DNA from: Rhodococcus sp. ABRD24
Lineage (GTDB): Bacteria; Actinomycetota; Actinomycetes; Mycobacteriales; Mycobacteriaceae
Assembly: GCF_004328705.1 (NCBI RefSeq)
Contig: NZ_CP035319.1
Span: forward strand, 4,588,001 to 4,652,000
Length of the DNA: 64,000 nucleotides
Direction of reading: 5' to 3'
In this document: one piece after another, positions 16,698 to 26,929 of the stretch
How positions within the stretch are numbered: the stretch's first letter is position 1
Layout of the letters: every line of letters starts with the position of its first letter
The notes under the pieces: generated by a model
Seen by the model: the letters and a program-made list of their open reading frames with translations, nothing else
What the model was told of the DNA's origin: nothing
Databases searched by the model: none
Program-made: the position numbers and the translations under genes

Positions 16698-18119
16698 ATG
16701 AGCAACTCCACTCTCGATTCCGCTTCTCTGCCCACCACGTACTGCGTCGTCGGTGCTGGTCCTCTGGGGCTGATTGCCGCCCGCGCCTTCCGGCGGTACG
16801 GCATCGATGTCGAACTCATCGAACGCAACACCCGTGTCGGTGGGATCTGGGACATCGAGAATCCGGGGTCTCCGATGTACGAGACCTGCCACTTCATCAC
16901 CAGCAAGGAGTACGGGGGTTTCATCGGCTATCCGATGCCTTCGGCGTACCCCGACTACCCGTCCTGGCGACAGGTGCACGAGTACATCGAGAACATGGCG
17001 GTCGACTACGGGCTGGATCAGCTGATCACCTTCGGAACCGAGGTGACCGACGCACGTCCGGTGGAGACCGAGGCGGGCACCTACTGGAAGGTCACGCTGG
17101 ATTCGGGCGAGGTGCGTGACTATCGCGGCGTCATCTATGCCGGTGGTCAGCAGTGGCATCCGTTCATCCCTGACGTGCCTGGCCTCGAGTCCTTCACCGG
17201 CCGCGCCATCCATTCGAAGGACTACCGCTCGATCAGCGAGTTCGAAGGCAAGCGTGTCCTGGTGATCGGTGCCGGAAACAGTGGTGTGGACATTGCGGTC
17301 GACGCCGCTAACCACGCCGAGAAGGCGTTCCTGTCGACGCGCCGCGCGTATCACTTCTTCCCCAAGCAGATTTTCGGTATCCCGACGCCGGACCTGCTGA
17401 ACGGCAAGGTTCCTCTGCCCGAGTTGCCGATGCTCGGAGCGCTCGACCCGCAGCAGCAGCTCGACCTCGTTCTGGCCACCGTGGGTGACCTCAGCCGCTA
17501 TGGATTGCCGGTTCCCGAACACCCCGTCGGATCGACGCAGGCCATCGTCAGCAACCTCGTGCTTCACTGCTTCGCGCACGGACTGCTCACTTCGAAGTCG
17601 GATGTCCGGCGCATCTCCGGCTCGACTGTGGAGTTCGTCGACGGCTCGGTCGAGGACGTCGACGTGATCGTGATGGCGACCGGTTACGACATTGAAATCC
17701 CCTGGCTCGCTGATGGTGTGGTCCCGTTCGTGGACGGTCACCCGGTGTTCCATCTGGGCACGTTCGTCGATGGCGCATCCGGCCTCTACGGTATCGGCAT
17801 CATCCATCCCAGCGCTGCGGACGCGTGGGCCATCTTCGATCAGCTCTTCCAGTTGGCCGCAGCCGATGCGAATGCGGTGCTGACGGGGGAGAACGCGGAC
17901 AACATCCGGCGGATCCGGGACGAGTACCGCCCCGACTTGAAGGCAGATTTTCCGTTTCTCGATGTCCGCCGCAACGCGAACCAGGCGGATCTGATGATGC
18001 TCCGCAATGTGCTCGGCGAACTAGCCGAGACCTACGGCGTCGTGATTCCCAGCCAGTCCGATACGGAGTTCTACGCCGAACAGCTCGTCCGTCCGGTCGA
18101 CTCCGCGAAATCCGCCTGA
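16698..18119 (+). CDS. Flavin-containing monooxygenase / Baeyer-Villiger-type monooxygenase
   Basis: A 473-residue class B flavoprotein monooxygenase. The FAD motif is VVGAGPLGLIAARA (about residues 17-30), the family motif FxGxxxHxxxY is present as FTGRAIHSKDY at about 165-175, the NADPH motif is VLVIGAGNSGVDIA at about 187-200, and VMATGYD follows at about 325. The short motif is the FMO form rather than the longer BVMO form ending in W, but FMO-type enzymes can do Baeyer-Villiger chemistry. Placed between an esterase and dehydrogenases, it likely oxidises a ketone to an ester. Confidence 0.88.
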   Translation: MSNSTLDSASLPTTYCVVGAGPLGLIAARAFRRYGIDVELIERNTRVGGIWDIENPGSPMYETCHFITSKEYGGFIGYPMPSAYPDYPSWRQVHEYIENMAVDYGLDQLITFGTEVTDARPVETEAGTYWKVTLDSGEVRDYRGVIYAGGQQWHPFIPDVPGLESFTGRAIHSKDYRSISEFEGKRVLVIGAGNSGVDIAVDAANHAEKAFLSTRRAYHFFPKQIFGIPTPDLLNGKVPLPELPMLGALDPQQQLDLVLATVGDLSRYGLPVPEHPVGSTQAIVSNLVLHCFAHGLLTSKSDVRRISGSTVEFVDGSVEDVDVIVMATGYDIEIPWLADGVVPFVDGHPVFHLGTFVDGASGLYGIGIIHPSAADAWAIFDQLFQLAAADANAVLTGENADNIRRIRDEYRPDLKADFPFLDVRRNANQADLMMLRNVLGELAETYGVVIPSQSDTEFYAEQLVRPVDSAKSA

Positions 18120-18142
18120 GAACGTCAAGAGAGGGCAAATCG

Positions 18143-19183
18143 ATGCGCGCAATGTTCTGCGATGCCGAAGGTTCGGTGCGGCTGACTCGAGTCGCTGATC
18201 CCGAGATTCTCGCACCAACCGATGTCATTCTCGAAATCACCGCAACAACGATCTGCGGCAGTGACGTTCACCTCGTCGAGGGTCATATCCCCACGCCGTG
18301 GGGATTCACTGTGGGGCACGAATATGTCGGCACAGTAAAGGAACTCGGCGATGCGGTGACCTTGCTCGAGGTCGGAGACCGGGTGGTCGGCCCCGCTGCT
18401 CCGTGGTGCTCGAGCTGCCCGACCTGCCGGAGTGGCCAGACTCAGCGGTGTTCCCGCGGTGGGGTGTTCGGTTCCGGGGAGGCGTGGGGAGACCTGGGGG
18501 GAGCGCAGGCCGAGTACCTGCGGGTGCCCTGGGCCGATCACGTGTTGTCCAAGGTTCCGCCCACCGTCACCGACGCGCAGGCGCTGGCAGTCGGCGACGT
18601 GTTGCCGACCGGATGGACCGCAGTCCGGAACACCGTTCACGCGCCCGGCGGTGTCGTTCTCGTACTCGGTTGTGGACCGGTCGGACTGTCGGCCGTCCAC
18701 ACCGCCGGTCTGCACGGCGCTCGCCAGATCATCGCCGTGGACACGGTGCCGGAACGGCTGGCTCTGGCCGAGAGACTCGGCGCCACCCACACGTTCGTCG
18801 CTGACGCCACCGTGGCCGACTCGATCATCGAGCTCACTGGTGGACGTGGCGTGGATTCGATCATCGAAGCCGCAGGATCCCCCGCTGCCCTGGCTACCGC
18901 AGTGGCCTGTGTGGCGCTGGGCGGACATATCGGGATCGTCGGCATCCACTCGGCCCCCGTCGAACTGGATCTGGCTGGGCTGCTGTTCAAGAACGTCTCG
19001 GTGTGGACGGGCCTCGGCGACCTCACTCACATGGACGAACTGCTCGAGCTCATCGCCGCCGGGCGACTCGATCCGTCGCCGATGTTCACCCGCCAGTACT
19101 CGTTCGACGCCATCGAACAGGCGTATGCCGAGGTGGCCGACCAGGCGCCGGGCGTCGTCAAGACGCTGATCACCCTGCCGTGA
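18143..19183 (+). CDS. Zinc-dependent alcohol dehydrogenase (MDR family)
   Basis: A 346-residue medium-chain dehydrogenase. The catalytic zinc ligands are Cys38 (TICGSD) and His59-Glu60 (GHEYVG); the structural zinc lobe is CSSCPTCRSGQTQRC. The Rossmann motif is VLVLGCGPVGLSAV. The start at 18143 is 23 bp after the monooxygenase stop, so the two are in one operon. It is likely NAD-dependent and acts on the alcohol released by ester hydrolysis, feeding the aldehyde dehydrogenase next door; the substrate is inferred. Confidence 0.88.
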   Translation: MRAMFCDAEGSVRLTRVADPEILAPTDVILEITATTICGSDVHLVEGHIPTPWGFTVGHEYVGTVKELGDAVTLLEVGDRVVGPAAPWCSSCPTCRSGQTQRCSRGGVFGSGEAWGDLGGAQAEYLRVPWADHVLSKVPPTVTDAQALAVGDVLPTGWTAVRNTVHAPGGVVLVLGCGPVGLSAVHTAGLHGARQIIAVDTVPERLALAERLGATHTFVADATVADSIIELTGGRGVDSIIEAAGSPAALATAVACVALGGHIGIVGIHSAPVELDLAGLLFKNVSVWTGLGDLTHMDELLELIAAGRLDPSPMFTRQYSFDAIEQAYAEVADQAPGVVKTLITLP

Positions 19184-19230
19184 GGGCGGCAGCCGACCCT
19201 ATCCATCCACCGAAGGAGATGAGTTCATCC

Positions 19231-20703
19231 ATGAATGCCCTCGCCACCGGCCGCACCGTCCAACTACTGATCGACGGTGAGTGGACGCCCTCCGAGTCCG
19301 GCTCTTCGACGACTGAGATCTGCCGCCTCACTGGTGAACACGTGGCCACGGTCGTGGCAGCATCCGTCGCCGACGTTCGGCGCGCTGTCGACTCCGCGGA
19401 AGCCGCATCCGCCACCTGGGGCACCGCATCGCCGGCTCGCCGACGTGAGGTCCTGCAGCGTGCAGCGGACCTACTGGCCGAGCGCAGCGCGCAGATCAGT
19501 GCGGTCATGAGTGCCGAGATGGGTGCAGCACTCGGTTGGTGCAATTTCAACGTTCATGTCGCGGTCGGAATGCTCCGCGAAGCAGCTGCCCAGACGTATT
19601 CGATGATCGGCGAGGTCATTCCGTCGGACGTTCCGGGACTGACGGCACTCGCCGTCCGGGAACCAGCCGGAGTTGTCGTCGGCATCGCGCCGTGGAACGC
19701 GCCGCTGATTCTCGGAGTGCGTGCGGTGGCCATGCCCCTCGCCTACGGAAATACCGTCGTGCTCAAAGCGTCCGAGGAGACACCGTGCACCCATGCGGCA
19801 ATCGTCGAAGCACTCCATGATGCCGGGATCCCGGCCGGTGCGATCAATCTGATCACCAATGCGCCGGAAGACGCGCCCGCAGTCGTGGACAGTCTGATCG
19901 CCCACCCCGCGGTTCGGCGGCTCAACTTCACCGGCTCTACGAAGGTAGGGCGGATCATCGCGGAGAAGGCAGGTAAGCACCTCAAGCGAGTGGTGCTCGA
20001 GCTCGGTGGAAAGGCGCCGATGATCGTGCTGGCGGACGCCGATATCGATGCGGCGGTGGACGCGGCCATCTTCGGTGCGTTCATGAACCAGGGCCAGATC
20101 TGCATGTCGACCGAACGCATCGTGATCGACCGCGAAGTGGCCGACGAGTTTGCATCGAAGATTGCCGAGCGCGCAGCTGCACTTCGGGTCGGCGATCCCG
20201 CCGACCCGTCGACCCAGATCGGTCCGATGGTGCACGAGCAGGCCTGCCGCCATGTTGCCTCGCTGGTGTCCGACGCCTCCGAGCACGGCGCACATGTCAT
20301 TGCCGGTGGTGGTGAGGGCGATGGGTTGTTCTATCCGCCGACCGTGCTGCGGGGCGTGACCGCGCAGATGCGCCTCTACAGCGAAGAGGCATTCGGGCCG
20401 GTCGCGTCGATCATCGAGGTCGACGGCCCGGAGGAGGCGCTGCGAGTAGCCAACGATACGGACTACGGACTGTCGAGCGCACTGTTCACGGGCGATGTCG
20501 GTCGGGGTCTCGAGCTGGCCAGGAGGATCAAGGCCGGAATCTGCCACATCAACGGTGCCACCGTGCACGACGAGGCGCAGATGCCCTTCGGTGGTGTGCA
20601 CGACAGCGGATACGGCCGCTTCGGTTCCCGCGCTGCACTTGAGGAGTTCACCGAAACACGGTGGATAACTGTGCAATCCGGCGAGCGCCACTATCCGATC
20701 TGA
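19231..20703 (+). CDS. Aldehyde dehydrogenase
   Basis: A 490-residue NAD(P)-dependent aldehyde dehydrogenase. The catalytic Glu lies in VVLELGGKAPM and the catalytic Cys in NQGQICMSTERI; NFTGSTKVGR is the cofactor loop and EAFGPVASI the C-terminal signature. GAAGGAGATGAG lies upstream and an alternative in-frame ATG sits 12 bp earlier inside it, so the exact start is uncertain. It is 47 bp from the upstream dehydrogenase. It should oxidise the aldehyde made by the flanking alcohol dehydrogenases to an acid. Confidence 0.9.
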   Translation: MNALATGRTVQLLIDGEWTPSESGSSTTEICRLTGEHVATVVAASVADVRRAVDSAEAASATWGTASPARRREVLQRAADLLAERSAQISAVMSAEMGAALGWCNFNVHVAVGMLREAAAQTYSMIGEVIPSDVPGLTALAVREPAGVVVGIAPWNAPLILGVRAVAMPLAYGNTVVLKASEETPCTHAAIVEALHDAGIPAGAINLITNAPEDAPAVVDSLIAHPAVRRLNFTGSTKVGRIIAEKAGKHLKRVVLELGGKAPMIVLADADIDAAVDAAIFGAFMNQGQICMSTERIVIDREVADEFASKIAERAAALRVGDPADPSTQIGPMVHEQACRHVASLVSDASEHGAHVIAGGGEGDGLFYPPTVLRGVTAQMRLYSEEAFGPVASIIEVDGPEEALRVANDTDYGLSSALFTGDVGRGLELARRIKAGICHINGATVHDEAQMPFGGVHDSGYGRFGSRAALEEFTETRWITVQSGERHYPI

Positions 20704-20748
20704 CGCGACCGTGCGTGCATCGATATCGACAGAAGATGAGGTGATTTC

Positions 20749-21867
20749 ATGACCAAGACAGCAACGGCAGCGGTCCTCCGTGGACTCCACGAGGATTTCA
20801 CGCTCGAACAGGTCACTCTGGACGACCCGCGCCCCGACGAGGTTCTCGTGCGCATCGTCGCGAGCGGCGTGTGCGGCACGGATCTCGGGGTCGCGGCCGG
20901 CCACATACCCTTTCCCCTGCCCGGGGTGCTCGGACACGAGGGTGCCGGGATAGTGGAAGAGGTCGGCAGCGCGGTCACCCGGGTCCGGCCCGGGGATCAC
21001 GTTCTGCTGACATTCACCAGTTGCGGCGACTGCCCCAATTGCACGGCCAGCCATCCCGCATACTGCGCCGACTTCCTGCACCGGAACCTGCTCGGTGGCG
21101 AGCGGGCGGATGGCAGTGCCACCATCCGTCAGGCTGGGACGGACCTGCACGGACACTTCTTCGCCCAGTCATCCTTTGCCACGCATGTTCTCGCTGACGA
21201 GCGTGGCCTCACCCGGGTGGATCCGGACGCCGATCTGTCGCTGCTGGCTCCGCTGGGCTGCGGAATTCAAACAGGTGCAGGTGCGGTCCTCAATGTGCTG
21301 CGCCCGCAACCAGGCAGCACACTGGCGATCTTCGGGGCGGGCGCCGTGGGACTCGCGGCGGTGATGGCTGCCGCTCTCTCCCCGGCAACGCGCATCATCG
21401 TCGTCGACCTGGCCGAATCCAGGCTCGAGCTGGCCACCCAGTTGGGGGCAACCGACGTGATCAACCCCTCCAATGTCGACCCGGCAGAGGCGCTGCGCGA
21501 ACTCACGGCCGGATTCGGTGTGACGCACGCGCTCGAGTGCACCGGCAATCCCGGGGTTCTACGCACGGCGATCGAGGCGCTCGCCCCGCTCGGAGAGGTC
21601 GGTGTGATGGGTGCCCCGTCGCCGGGCACGACAGTTCCCGTCGACGTCAACTTCCTGCTCAACGGGCGGCGGATCACCGGCATCACGGAAGGCGACTCGA
21701 ACCCGCCGCTGTTCCTGCCCGTACTGGTTGACCTGGTCCGCCAGGGACGCATGCCCTTGGACAGGCTCGTCACCCACTACGACTTCGCTGACATCAACAC
21801 CGCCGCCCAGGACGCACGGGCGGCCGCCGTCGTCAAGCCGGTCCTGCGGATGCCAGGGCAGCCGTAG
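20749..21867 (+). CDS. Zinc-dependent alcohol dehydrogenase, aryl/benzyl-alcohol type
   Basis: A 372-residue class III-like MDR enzyme. The catalytic ligands are in GVCGTDLG and GHEGAGIVEEVG; the structural zinc lobe reads CGDCPNCTASHPAYC; IFGAGAVGLAAVMAA is the cofactor fold. The long form with GCGIQTGAGAVLN is typical of aryl-alcohol and mycothiol/glutathione-type dehydrogenases. The different architecture from the 18143 enzyme suggests the two act on different alcohols of the pathway. Confidence 0.88.
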   Translation: MTKTATAAVLRGLHEDFTLEQVTLDDPRPDEVLVRIVASGVCGTDLGVAAGHIPFPLPGVLGHEGAGIVEEVGSAVTRVRPGDHVLLTFTSCGDCPNCTASHPAYCADFLHRNLLGGERADGSATIRQAGTDLHGHFFAQSSFATHVLADERGLTRVDPDADLSLLAPLGCGIQTGAGAVLNVLRPQPGSTLAIFGAGAVGLAAVMAAALSPATRIIVVDLAESRLELATQLGATDVINPSNVDPAEALRELTAGFGVTHALECTGNPGVLRTAIEALAPLGEVGVMGAPSPGTTVPVDVNFLLNGRRITGITEGDSNPPLFLPVLVDLVRQGRMPLDRLVTHYDFADINTAAQDARAAAVVKPVLRMPGQP

Positions 21868-21913
21868 CCGACTACGGCAGTGCTCGACCTCCCGTGGACC
21901 AGAAAGGCTCCCG

Positions 21914-23185
21914 ATGTCTCAATCTCGCAGTGCATCTCAAAATTCATGGCCACTCGAGGGCCGTACGGTTCTGATCTTCTTCCTGACCTGGGGCCTCGTC
22001 TTCCTCGATCGTCAGGCGCTTTCGATCCTGATGCCGCTGATCGACGACGACATCAACTTGACGAAAAGCCAAGTGGGTCAGATCAACATGTGGCAGACGA
22101 TCGGCTATGCGTTGTCCGCTCCCATTTTTGCGTTCGCGGCGGATCGGTTCGGTCGTCGTAAGCCGATCCTGCTTTTCGGAATCCTGGCGACCGCGGTGCT
22201 TACCGCGGTCACGATGTCGGCCAACTCGTTCGGCGCGCTGTTGATCGTTCGTTCGTTGCTGGGTGCCAGTGAGGGAATCATCCTTCCGATCGCCATCGCA
22301 ATCGTCGCATCGACTTCCGCGCCTCAACGGTTCGGCCGTAACGTCGGATTCGTCTACGCCGGCGCCGCGGTGATCGCGGCTAGCCTCGGTCCCGTCGTGG
22401 TGACGCAGATTGCCGAAATGTCAACTTGGAAGATGACGTTCGTCATGATCAGTGTGCCGACGTTTGTCGCTGCACTGCTCGTGTGGGCCTTCATCGAGGA
22501 GCCTGCCCCCACTGTGGACGCTGCCCCGGTGGGGGAGCGGACCGGTGCATCCGATCGCGCTGCACTACTGGCCGGGCTGGCGAACCGGAACATCCTCGTG
22601 TGTGTCGCGATCAGCATCTTCGCCATGGGTGGGCTGTGGACCTTCAACTCGTTCCTTCCCCTGTATCTCACCGAGGTCAGCGAGTTGCCGATCGCGACGA
22701 TGGGAGTGGTGATGTCACTGTTCGGCGTCGTCTCCATTCTGTGGCAGGTGTTCCTCCCGTACTCATCCGATCGGATCGGTCGCAAGCCGGCAATGATCGG
22801 GTACGCGCTGCTCGCGGCGCTGACACCGGCAATGCTGCTGCTGTTCCCACAGAGCGGCCTGAGCCTGGTGGTGTACGTCGCGATCGGCGGCGTCATCATG
22901 ACCATGACAGCGCTGTTCGTCAGCATCATTCCTGTCGAGAGCGTGCCGGTGGGAATCATGGCAACGGCTGGTGCCCTCATCATGGGCATCGGGGAGCTGC
23001 TCGGGTCCTTCGCTGTCGGTGGTGCCGGGGCTTTGGCCGACCGGTATGGGCTCTCCGTCGTCATGCTCGTGGCGGCAATCTCGTACGTTGTGGTGGCCGT
23101 CGTGTCGATCGCACTCGTCGAAACCCGGAGTGCTCGACGCTCCCCGAAGGCGGACGAATCGGCGGCTGAGCAACTGCCGGTGTGA
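21914..23185 (+). CDS. MFS transporter, aromatic/organic acid type
   Basis: A 423-residue major facilitator protein with about 12 membrane spans. The loop 2-3 signature reads AADRFGRRKPILL and the loop 8-9 copy SSDRIGRKPAMIG. The first helix carries FLTWGLVFLDRQALSILMPL, whose Asp-Arg is characteristic of anion:proton symporters. The ATG at 21914 is used; upstream codons belong to the shadow of the dehydrogenase gene. As the last rightward gene of the catabolic cluster it probably imports the growth substrate. Confidence 0.87.
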   Translation: MSQSRSASQNSWPLEGRTVLIFFLTWGLVFLDRQALSILMPLIDDDINLTKSQVGQINMWQTIGYALSAPIFAFAADRFGRRKPILLFGILATAVLTAVTMSANSFGALLIVRSLLGASEGIILPIAIAIVASTSAPQRFGRNVGFVYAGAAVIAASLGPVVVTQIAEMSTWKMTFVMISVPTFVAALLVWAFIEEPAPTVDAAPVGERTGASDRAALLAGLANRNILVCVAISIFAMGGLWTFNSFLPLYLTEVSELPIATMGVVMSLFGVVSILWQVFLPYSSDRIGRKPAMIGYALLAALTPAMLLLFPQSGLSLVVYVAIGGVIMTMTALFVSIIPVESVPVGIMATAGALIMGIGELLGSFAVGGAGALADRYGLSVVMLVAAISYVVVAVVSIALVETRSARRSPKADESAAEQLPV

Positions 23186-23192
23186 CGGAACG

Positions 23193-23230
23193 GCCCCGCA
23201 GGTTGGCGGATCGACCGCCACCTGCGGGGC
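23193..23230. terminator. Strong hairpin between the MFS and AraC genes
   Basis: GCCCCGCAGGT pairs with ACCTGCGGGGC (11 bp), and an inner GGCGG/CCGCC extends the stem. It lies 8 bp after the MFS stop in the convergent gap. There is no long T-run on either side. Confidence 0.75.
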
Positions 23231-23267
23231 TACTTCGCACGTTGCTGACGGGACGTTGGCGGACTTG

Positions 23268-24260
23268 TCAGTTCCGAAATTGGCCCGAAGTGCCGACAGT
23301 ACGACTTCTGAACTCGCTTGCGGATTCCCCGAATGAACGCCGAAATGCCTGGCTGAAATGCGACGGGCTGAGGAATCCTGCCCTTGCTGCGATTGTGGCG
23401 ATCGACTCTTCGATGCGAAGCTGGTCGGACAGGTCACGTTTGCATTGCTCTAGCCTGCGCGTCCGGATCCAACCCGCGACGGTCAATTCCTGTTCGCTGA
23501 AAATATCGTATAGGTGGCGGGTTGAGATGAAATGTGCCGCAGCAATTCGCGCGGGATTGAGTTCGGGATCTGCCAGGTTGTTGTCTATATAGGCGAGAAT
23601 TTCGTGCAGTAGATCTCGGCGATGGGAATTTGGTGCCTCGCGTTCGGAGGTTCCGAGTTGACTCAGAAATACTGTTGCCACCATATCGACGGCATTGGCG
23701 ACGAGTCGTGTTCCGTATTCGCGGGGCAGCCTGGTCAGGTTCCCGCCGAGGCTGACGAGAAATGGACTCACTACCCGTGCCACGCCATCGTCTCCAGCGA
23801 ATCTCGCGGCAGTGAGCTCGGCAACCATGCGCGGTGGGACACCGAGTAGTTCCCGTGGCAGCATCACGGCGAGGCAGCTGAACCGATCTTCGAAGACCAA
23901 CGAGTACGGCCGGTCCATGTCGTAGACCGAAATATCTCCCGGCTTCAGAACCGCTTCGCGATTGTCCTGCATCACGATTCCGGTTCCCTCCAATTGGAGG
24001 CATAGCATGTATCGGAGTGTCGCCTTTTCCCCGGTCAGTGGAGCGGTACGTTGAGCCACCTGTTCCGAAGCGGAAACCTCGGATATGTTGATTCCGCCGA
24101 GAATTCGGCTCCGAATCCTGCCCCGGAAGAGATCAGGATTTTCGCTCCGAACCTGGAGGGGGACGAAAACTCCGGACACGGCTCTTCGCCAATCGTTGAC
24201 TCCGACGACATCGATGGTGTCAACGTCTCCGGCAGCCGATTCCAGGATTCTATTCAGCAT
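23268..24260 (-). CDS. AraC-family transcriptional regulator
   Basis: A 330-residue regulator. The N-terminal sensor half is of the AraC_binding_2 type (GDISVYDMDRPYSLVFEDRF). The C-terminal double helix-turn-helix spans about 230-325 and includes RIAAAHFISTRHLYDIF and ESIATIAARAGFLSPSHFSQ. The ATG at 24260 has GGAGG 7 nt upstream; long upstream in-frame codons are shadow. It faces the catabolic genes convergently, so it is probably their activator acting at the promoter near 15480. Its codon use is less GC-rich than its neighbours'. Confidence 0.87.
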   Translation of the reverse strand: MLNRILESAAGDVDTIDVVGVNDWRRAVSGVFVPLQVRSENPDLFRGRIRSRILGGINISEVSASEQVAQRTAPLTGEKATLRYMLCLQLEGTGIVMQDNREAVLKPGDISVYDMDRPYSLVFEDRFSCLAVMLPRELLGVPPRMVAELTAARFAGDDGVARVVSPFLVSLGGNLTRLPREYGTRLVANAVDMVATVFLSQLGTSEREAPNSHRRDLLHEILAYIDNNLADPELNPARIAAAHFISTRHLYDIFSEQELTVAGWIRTRRLEQCKRDLSDQLRIEESIATIAARAGFLSPSHFSQAFRRSFGESASEFRSRTVGTSGQFRN

Positions 24261-24430
24261 GGCGGTACCTCCGCGTGAGACAGTACCGAAGGGACGGCTC
24301 GTTGTGAACAATACAGATTTGATCATGGATTGTGTGAGCCGGAACCGGCTGATCGTTTCGACCCGCTGTCTCCGAGCCGGGCATCTCGGCAGTCGCGAGT
24401 CGTCGCGGCCGGCCGGTCTACCCTGAACCC

Positions 24431-25288
24431 ATGTCTGTTCGCACCGCGCTCGTTCCTGGAACCGTCTCGCCCACCCTTGCCGTCCCGAAGGACATCGAAC
24501 GTCCGGAATATGCGTGGAAGGCGACGGTTCAGGAGGGCAGCGAGCCGTGGGTGCAGACCCCCGAGACCATCGAGGCCATGCGGATTGCGAGCAAGATCGC
24601 AGCGCGGGCCCTGCAGGAGGCCGGCAAGGCCGTCGCGCCCGGAGTGACCACGGACGAGCTGGACCGCATTGCGCACGAGTACATGTGCGATCACGGCGCC
24701 TACCCGTCGACCCTCGGGTACCGCGGTTTCCCGAAGTCGTGCTGCACGTCACTCAATGAGGTGATCTGCCACGGTATTCCCGACTCGACGGTGATTCAGG
24801 ACGGCGACATAGTCAACATCGACGTCACCGCCTATATCGGTGGTGTTCACGGAGACACCAACGCCACATTTCTTGCCGGTGATGTCTCGGAGGAGAACCG
24901 CCTGCTGGTCGAGCGGACTCGCGAGGCGACTATGCGCGCGATCAAGGCCGTCAAGCCAGGTCGCGAACTCAACGTCATAGGCCGCGTGATCGAGGCGTAT
25001 GCCAACCGTTTCGGCTACGGCGTGGTGCGCGATTTCACCGGGCACGGCATCGGCGAGACCTTCCACAACGGCCTGGTGATCCTCCACTACGACCAGCCGA
25101 ACGTCGACACGATCATCGAGCCCGGCATGGTGTTCACGATCGAGCCGATGATCAACCTCGGCACCGTCGACTACGACATCTGGGAGGACGGCTGGACGGT
25201 CGTCACCAAGGACCGCAAGTGGACCGCCCAGTTCGAGCACACCATCGTGGTCACCGACGAGGGCAACGAGATCCTCACGCTGCCGTGA
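24431..25288 (+). CDS. map: Methionine aminopeptidase type I
   Basis: A 285-residue enzyme that removes the initiator Met. The five metal ligands are in NIDVTAYI (Asp), GVHGDTNAT (Asp), GHGIGETFH (His), FTIEPMI (Glu) and AQFEHTIVV (Glu). The roughly 40-residue N-terminal extension ([20 protein letters not shown]) matches the actinobacterial MapB/MetAP1c form. The stop overlaps the cobQ GTG as GTGA, so the two are translationally coupled although functionally unrelated. Confidence 0.96.
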   Translation: MSVRTALVPGTVSPTLAVPKDIERPEYAWKATVQEGSEPWVQTPETIEAMRIASKIAARALQEAGKAVAPGVTTDELDRIAHEYMCDHGAYPSTLGYRGFPKSCCTSLNEVICHGIPDSTVIQDGDIVNIDVTAYIGGVHGDTNATFLAGDVSEENRLLVERTREATMRAIKAVKPGRELNVIGRVIEAYANRFGYGVVRDFTGHGIGETFHNGLVILHYDQPNVDTIIEPGMVFTIEPMINLGTVDYDIWEDGWTVVTKDRKWTAQFEHTIVVTDEGNEILTLP

Positions 25289-26817
25289 CATCGGCGCTGA
25301 GCGGTGCGTTGCTGGTGGCGGGCACGACGTCTGACGCCGGGAAGAGTGTGCTGGTCGCCGGGCTGTGCCGGATGCTCGCGCGGCGAGGGGTGCGGGTGGC
25401 ACCGTTCAAGGCGCAGAACATGTCGAACAATTCCGTGGTGACGCTCGACGGTGGGGAGATCGGCCGCGCTCAGGCATTGCAGGCACGGGCGTGTGGGCTC
25501 GACCCGAGTGTGCGGTTCAACCCAGTGCTACTCAAGCCTGGCAGTGACCGGACGTCGCAGCTCGTCGTCCGCGGCAAGGCCGTCACCACGGTCGGTGCCC
25601 GCGACTACATCACCCACCGTGAGTGGCTGCGCGGGATCGTCGCCGACGAGCTGGCCTCGCTGCGCGCCGAGTTCGATGTCGTGATCTGCGAGGGCGCGGG
25701 ATCGCCCGCCGAGATCAACCTGCGGGCCACCGATCTGGCGAACATGGGCCTGGCTCAGGCCGCGCAGCTGCCGGTGATCGTGGTCGGCGACATCGACCGC
25801 GGGGGAGTGCTGGCTCACCTGTTCGGGACCGTTGCCGTCCTCTCGCCCGAGGACCAGGCGCTGATCGCCGGGTTCGTGATCAACAAGTTCCGGGGCGATG
25901 TGAGTCTGCTCGAACCCGGGCTCGAGCAGCTTCGGACCCTTACCGGCCGCCCGACGTTCGGGGTGATCCCGTTCGCCGAGAACCTGTGGCTCGACGCCGA
26001 GGACTCGCTCGGTGTCGTGGGTGACGCGCCCGTCGGCCGGCCCGCGCCGCCGGTCGGCGATGAGTGGTTGCGGGTGGCCGCGATCCGGCTCCCGCGGATC
26101 TCCAACTCCACGGACGTCGAGGCGCTCGCGTGCGAGCCCGGCGTCTCGGTGCACTGGGTGAGCGAGCCCTCGCGCCTGGCCGACGCCGACCTCGTCGTCG
26201 TGCCCGGCAGCAAGTCCACCGTCGCCGACCTGGAGTGGTTGCGGCGCAGTGGTATCGGTGACGCGCTGATCCGGCGAGCGCAGGCCGGTGGGGCGATCCT
26301 GGGAATCTGCGGCGGTTACCAGATGCTCGGCGCGGTGATCGACGACGGCGTCGAGTCCGGCGCCGGTGCGGTGCCCGGGCTGGGGCTGTTGGACCTCGAG
26401 ATCGAGTTCGCAGTCGAGAAGGTGCTCGCGGCGGTGGGCGGCCATGCGGATGGAATTCCGTTGCGCGGGTATGAGATCCATCATGGGCGCGTTCGGCGCA
26501 ATGGCGATCCGCCGCTGCTGAGCGCGGCGGACGGGTCCAAGGAGGGCAGTGTGCGTGGCAGTGTGCGTGGCACTCACTGGCACGGGCTGCTCGAGAACGA
26601 CGAGTACCGGCGCCGGTTCCTCGCCGAGGTGGCGCAGGGCGCAGCCCGTAGCGGCTTCGTCGTCGCGACCGACACCGACGTCGGGAGGGTTCGGGAGGCT
26701 CAGCTGGATTTGCTCGCGGACCTCGTCGAGCGGCATCTCGACATCGATGCGGTCCTCGCGGTCCTCGGGAACGGGGCATTGGCGGGTGTGCCCACGATCG
26801 GTGCGTCGCTGCGATAG
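25285..26817 (+). CDS. cobQ: Cobyric acid synthase (glutamine-hydrolysing)
   Basis: A 510-residue amidotransferase that amidates adenosylcobyrinate a,c-diamide at b, d, e and g. The N-terminal dethiobiotin-synthase-like domain has the P-loop variant [15 protein letters not shown] and [12 protein letters not shown]. The C-terminal class I glutaminase has the Cys elbow [12 protein letters not shown] and the His in [11 protein letters not shown]. It starts with GTG overlapping the map stop; a longer in-frame start lies inside map and is rejected. It is separated by 15 kb from the other cobalamin genes at 40443-46016. Confidence 0.95.
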   Translation: MTSALSGALLVAGTTSDAGKSVLVAGLCRMLARRGVRVAPFKAQNMSNNSVVTLDGGEIGRAQALQARACGLDPSVRFNPVLLKPGSDRTSQLVVRGKAVTTVGARDYITHREWLRGIVADELASLRAEFDVVICEGAGSPAEINLRATDLANMGLAQAAQLPVIVVGDIDRGGVLAHLFGTVAVLSPEDQALIAGFVINKFRGDVSLLEPGLEQLRTLTGRPTFGVIPFAENLWLDAEDSLGVVGDAPVGRPAPPVGDEWLRVAAIRLPRISNSTDVEALACEPGVSVHWVSEPSRLADADLVVVPGSKSTVADLEWLRRSGIGDALIRRAQAGGAILGICGGYQMLGAVIDDGVESGAGAVPGLGLLDLEIEFAVEKVLAAVGGHADGIPLRGYEIHHGRVRRNGDPPLLSAADGSKEGSVRGSVRGTHWHGLLENDEYRRRFLAEVAQGAARSGFVVATDTDVGRVREAQLDLLADLVERHLDIDAVLAVLGNGALAGVPTIGASLR

Positions 26818-26929
26818 CCAGTTCGGACGCACTGCCGGGAAAGCTGTTTTGCGGCTTCCGCGCGCGTCCTGGACTCCCCGCCCTAGGATCCCTAGCGACG
26901 ACGGCGACCGCCGACATCGAGGAGGCGAC

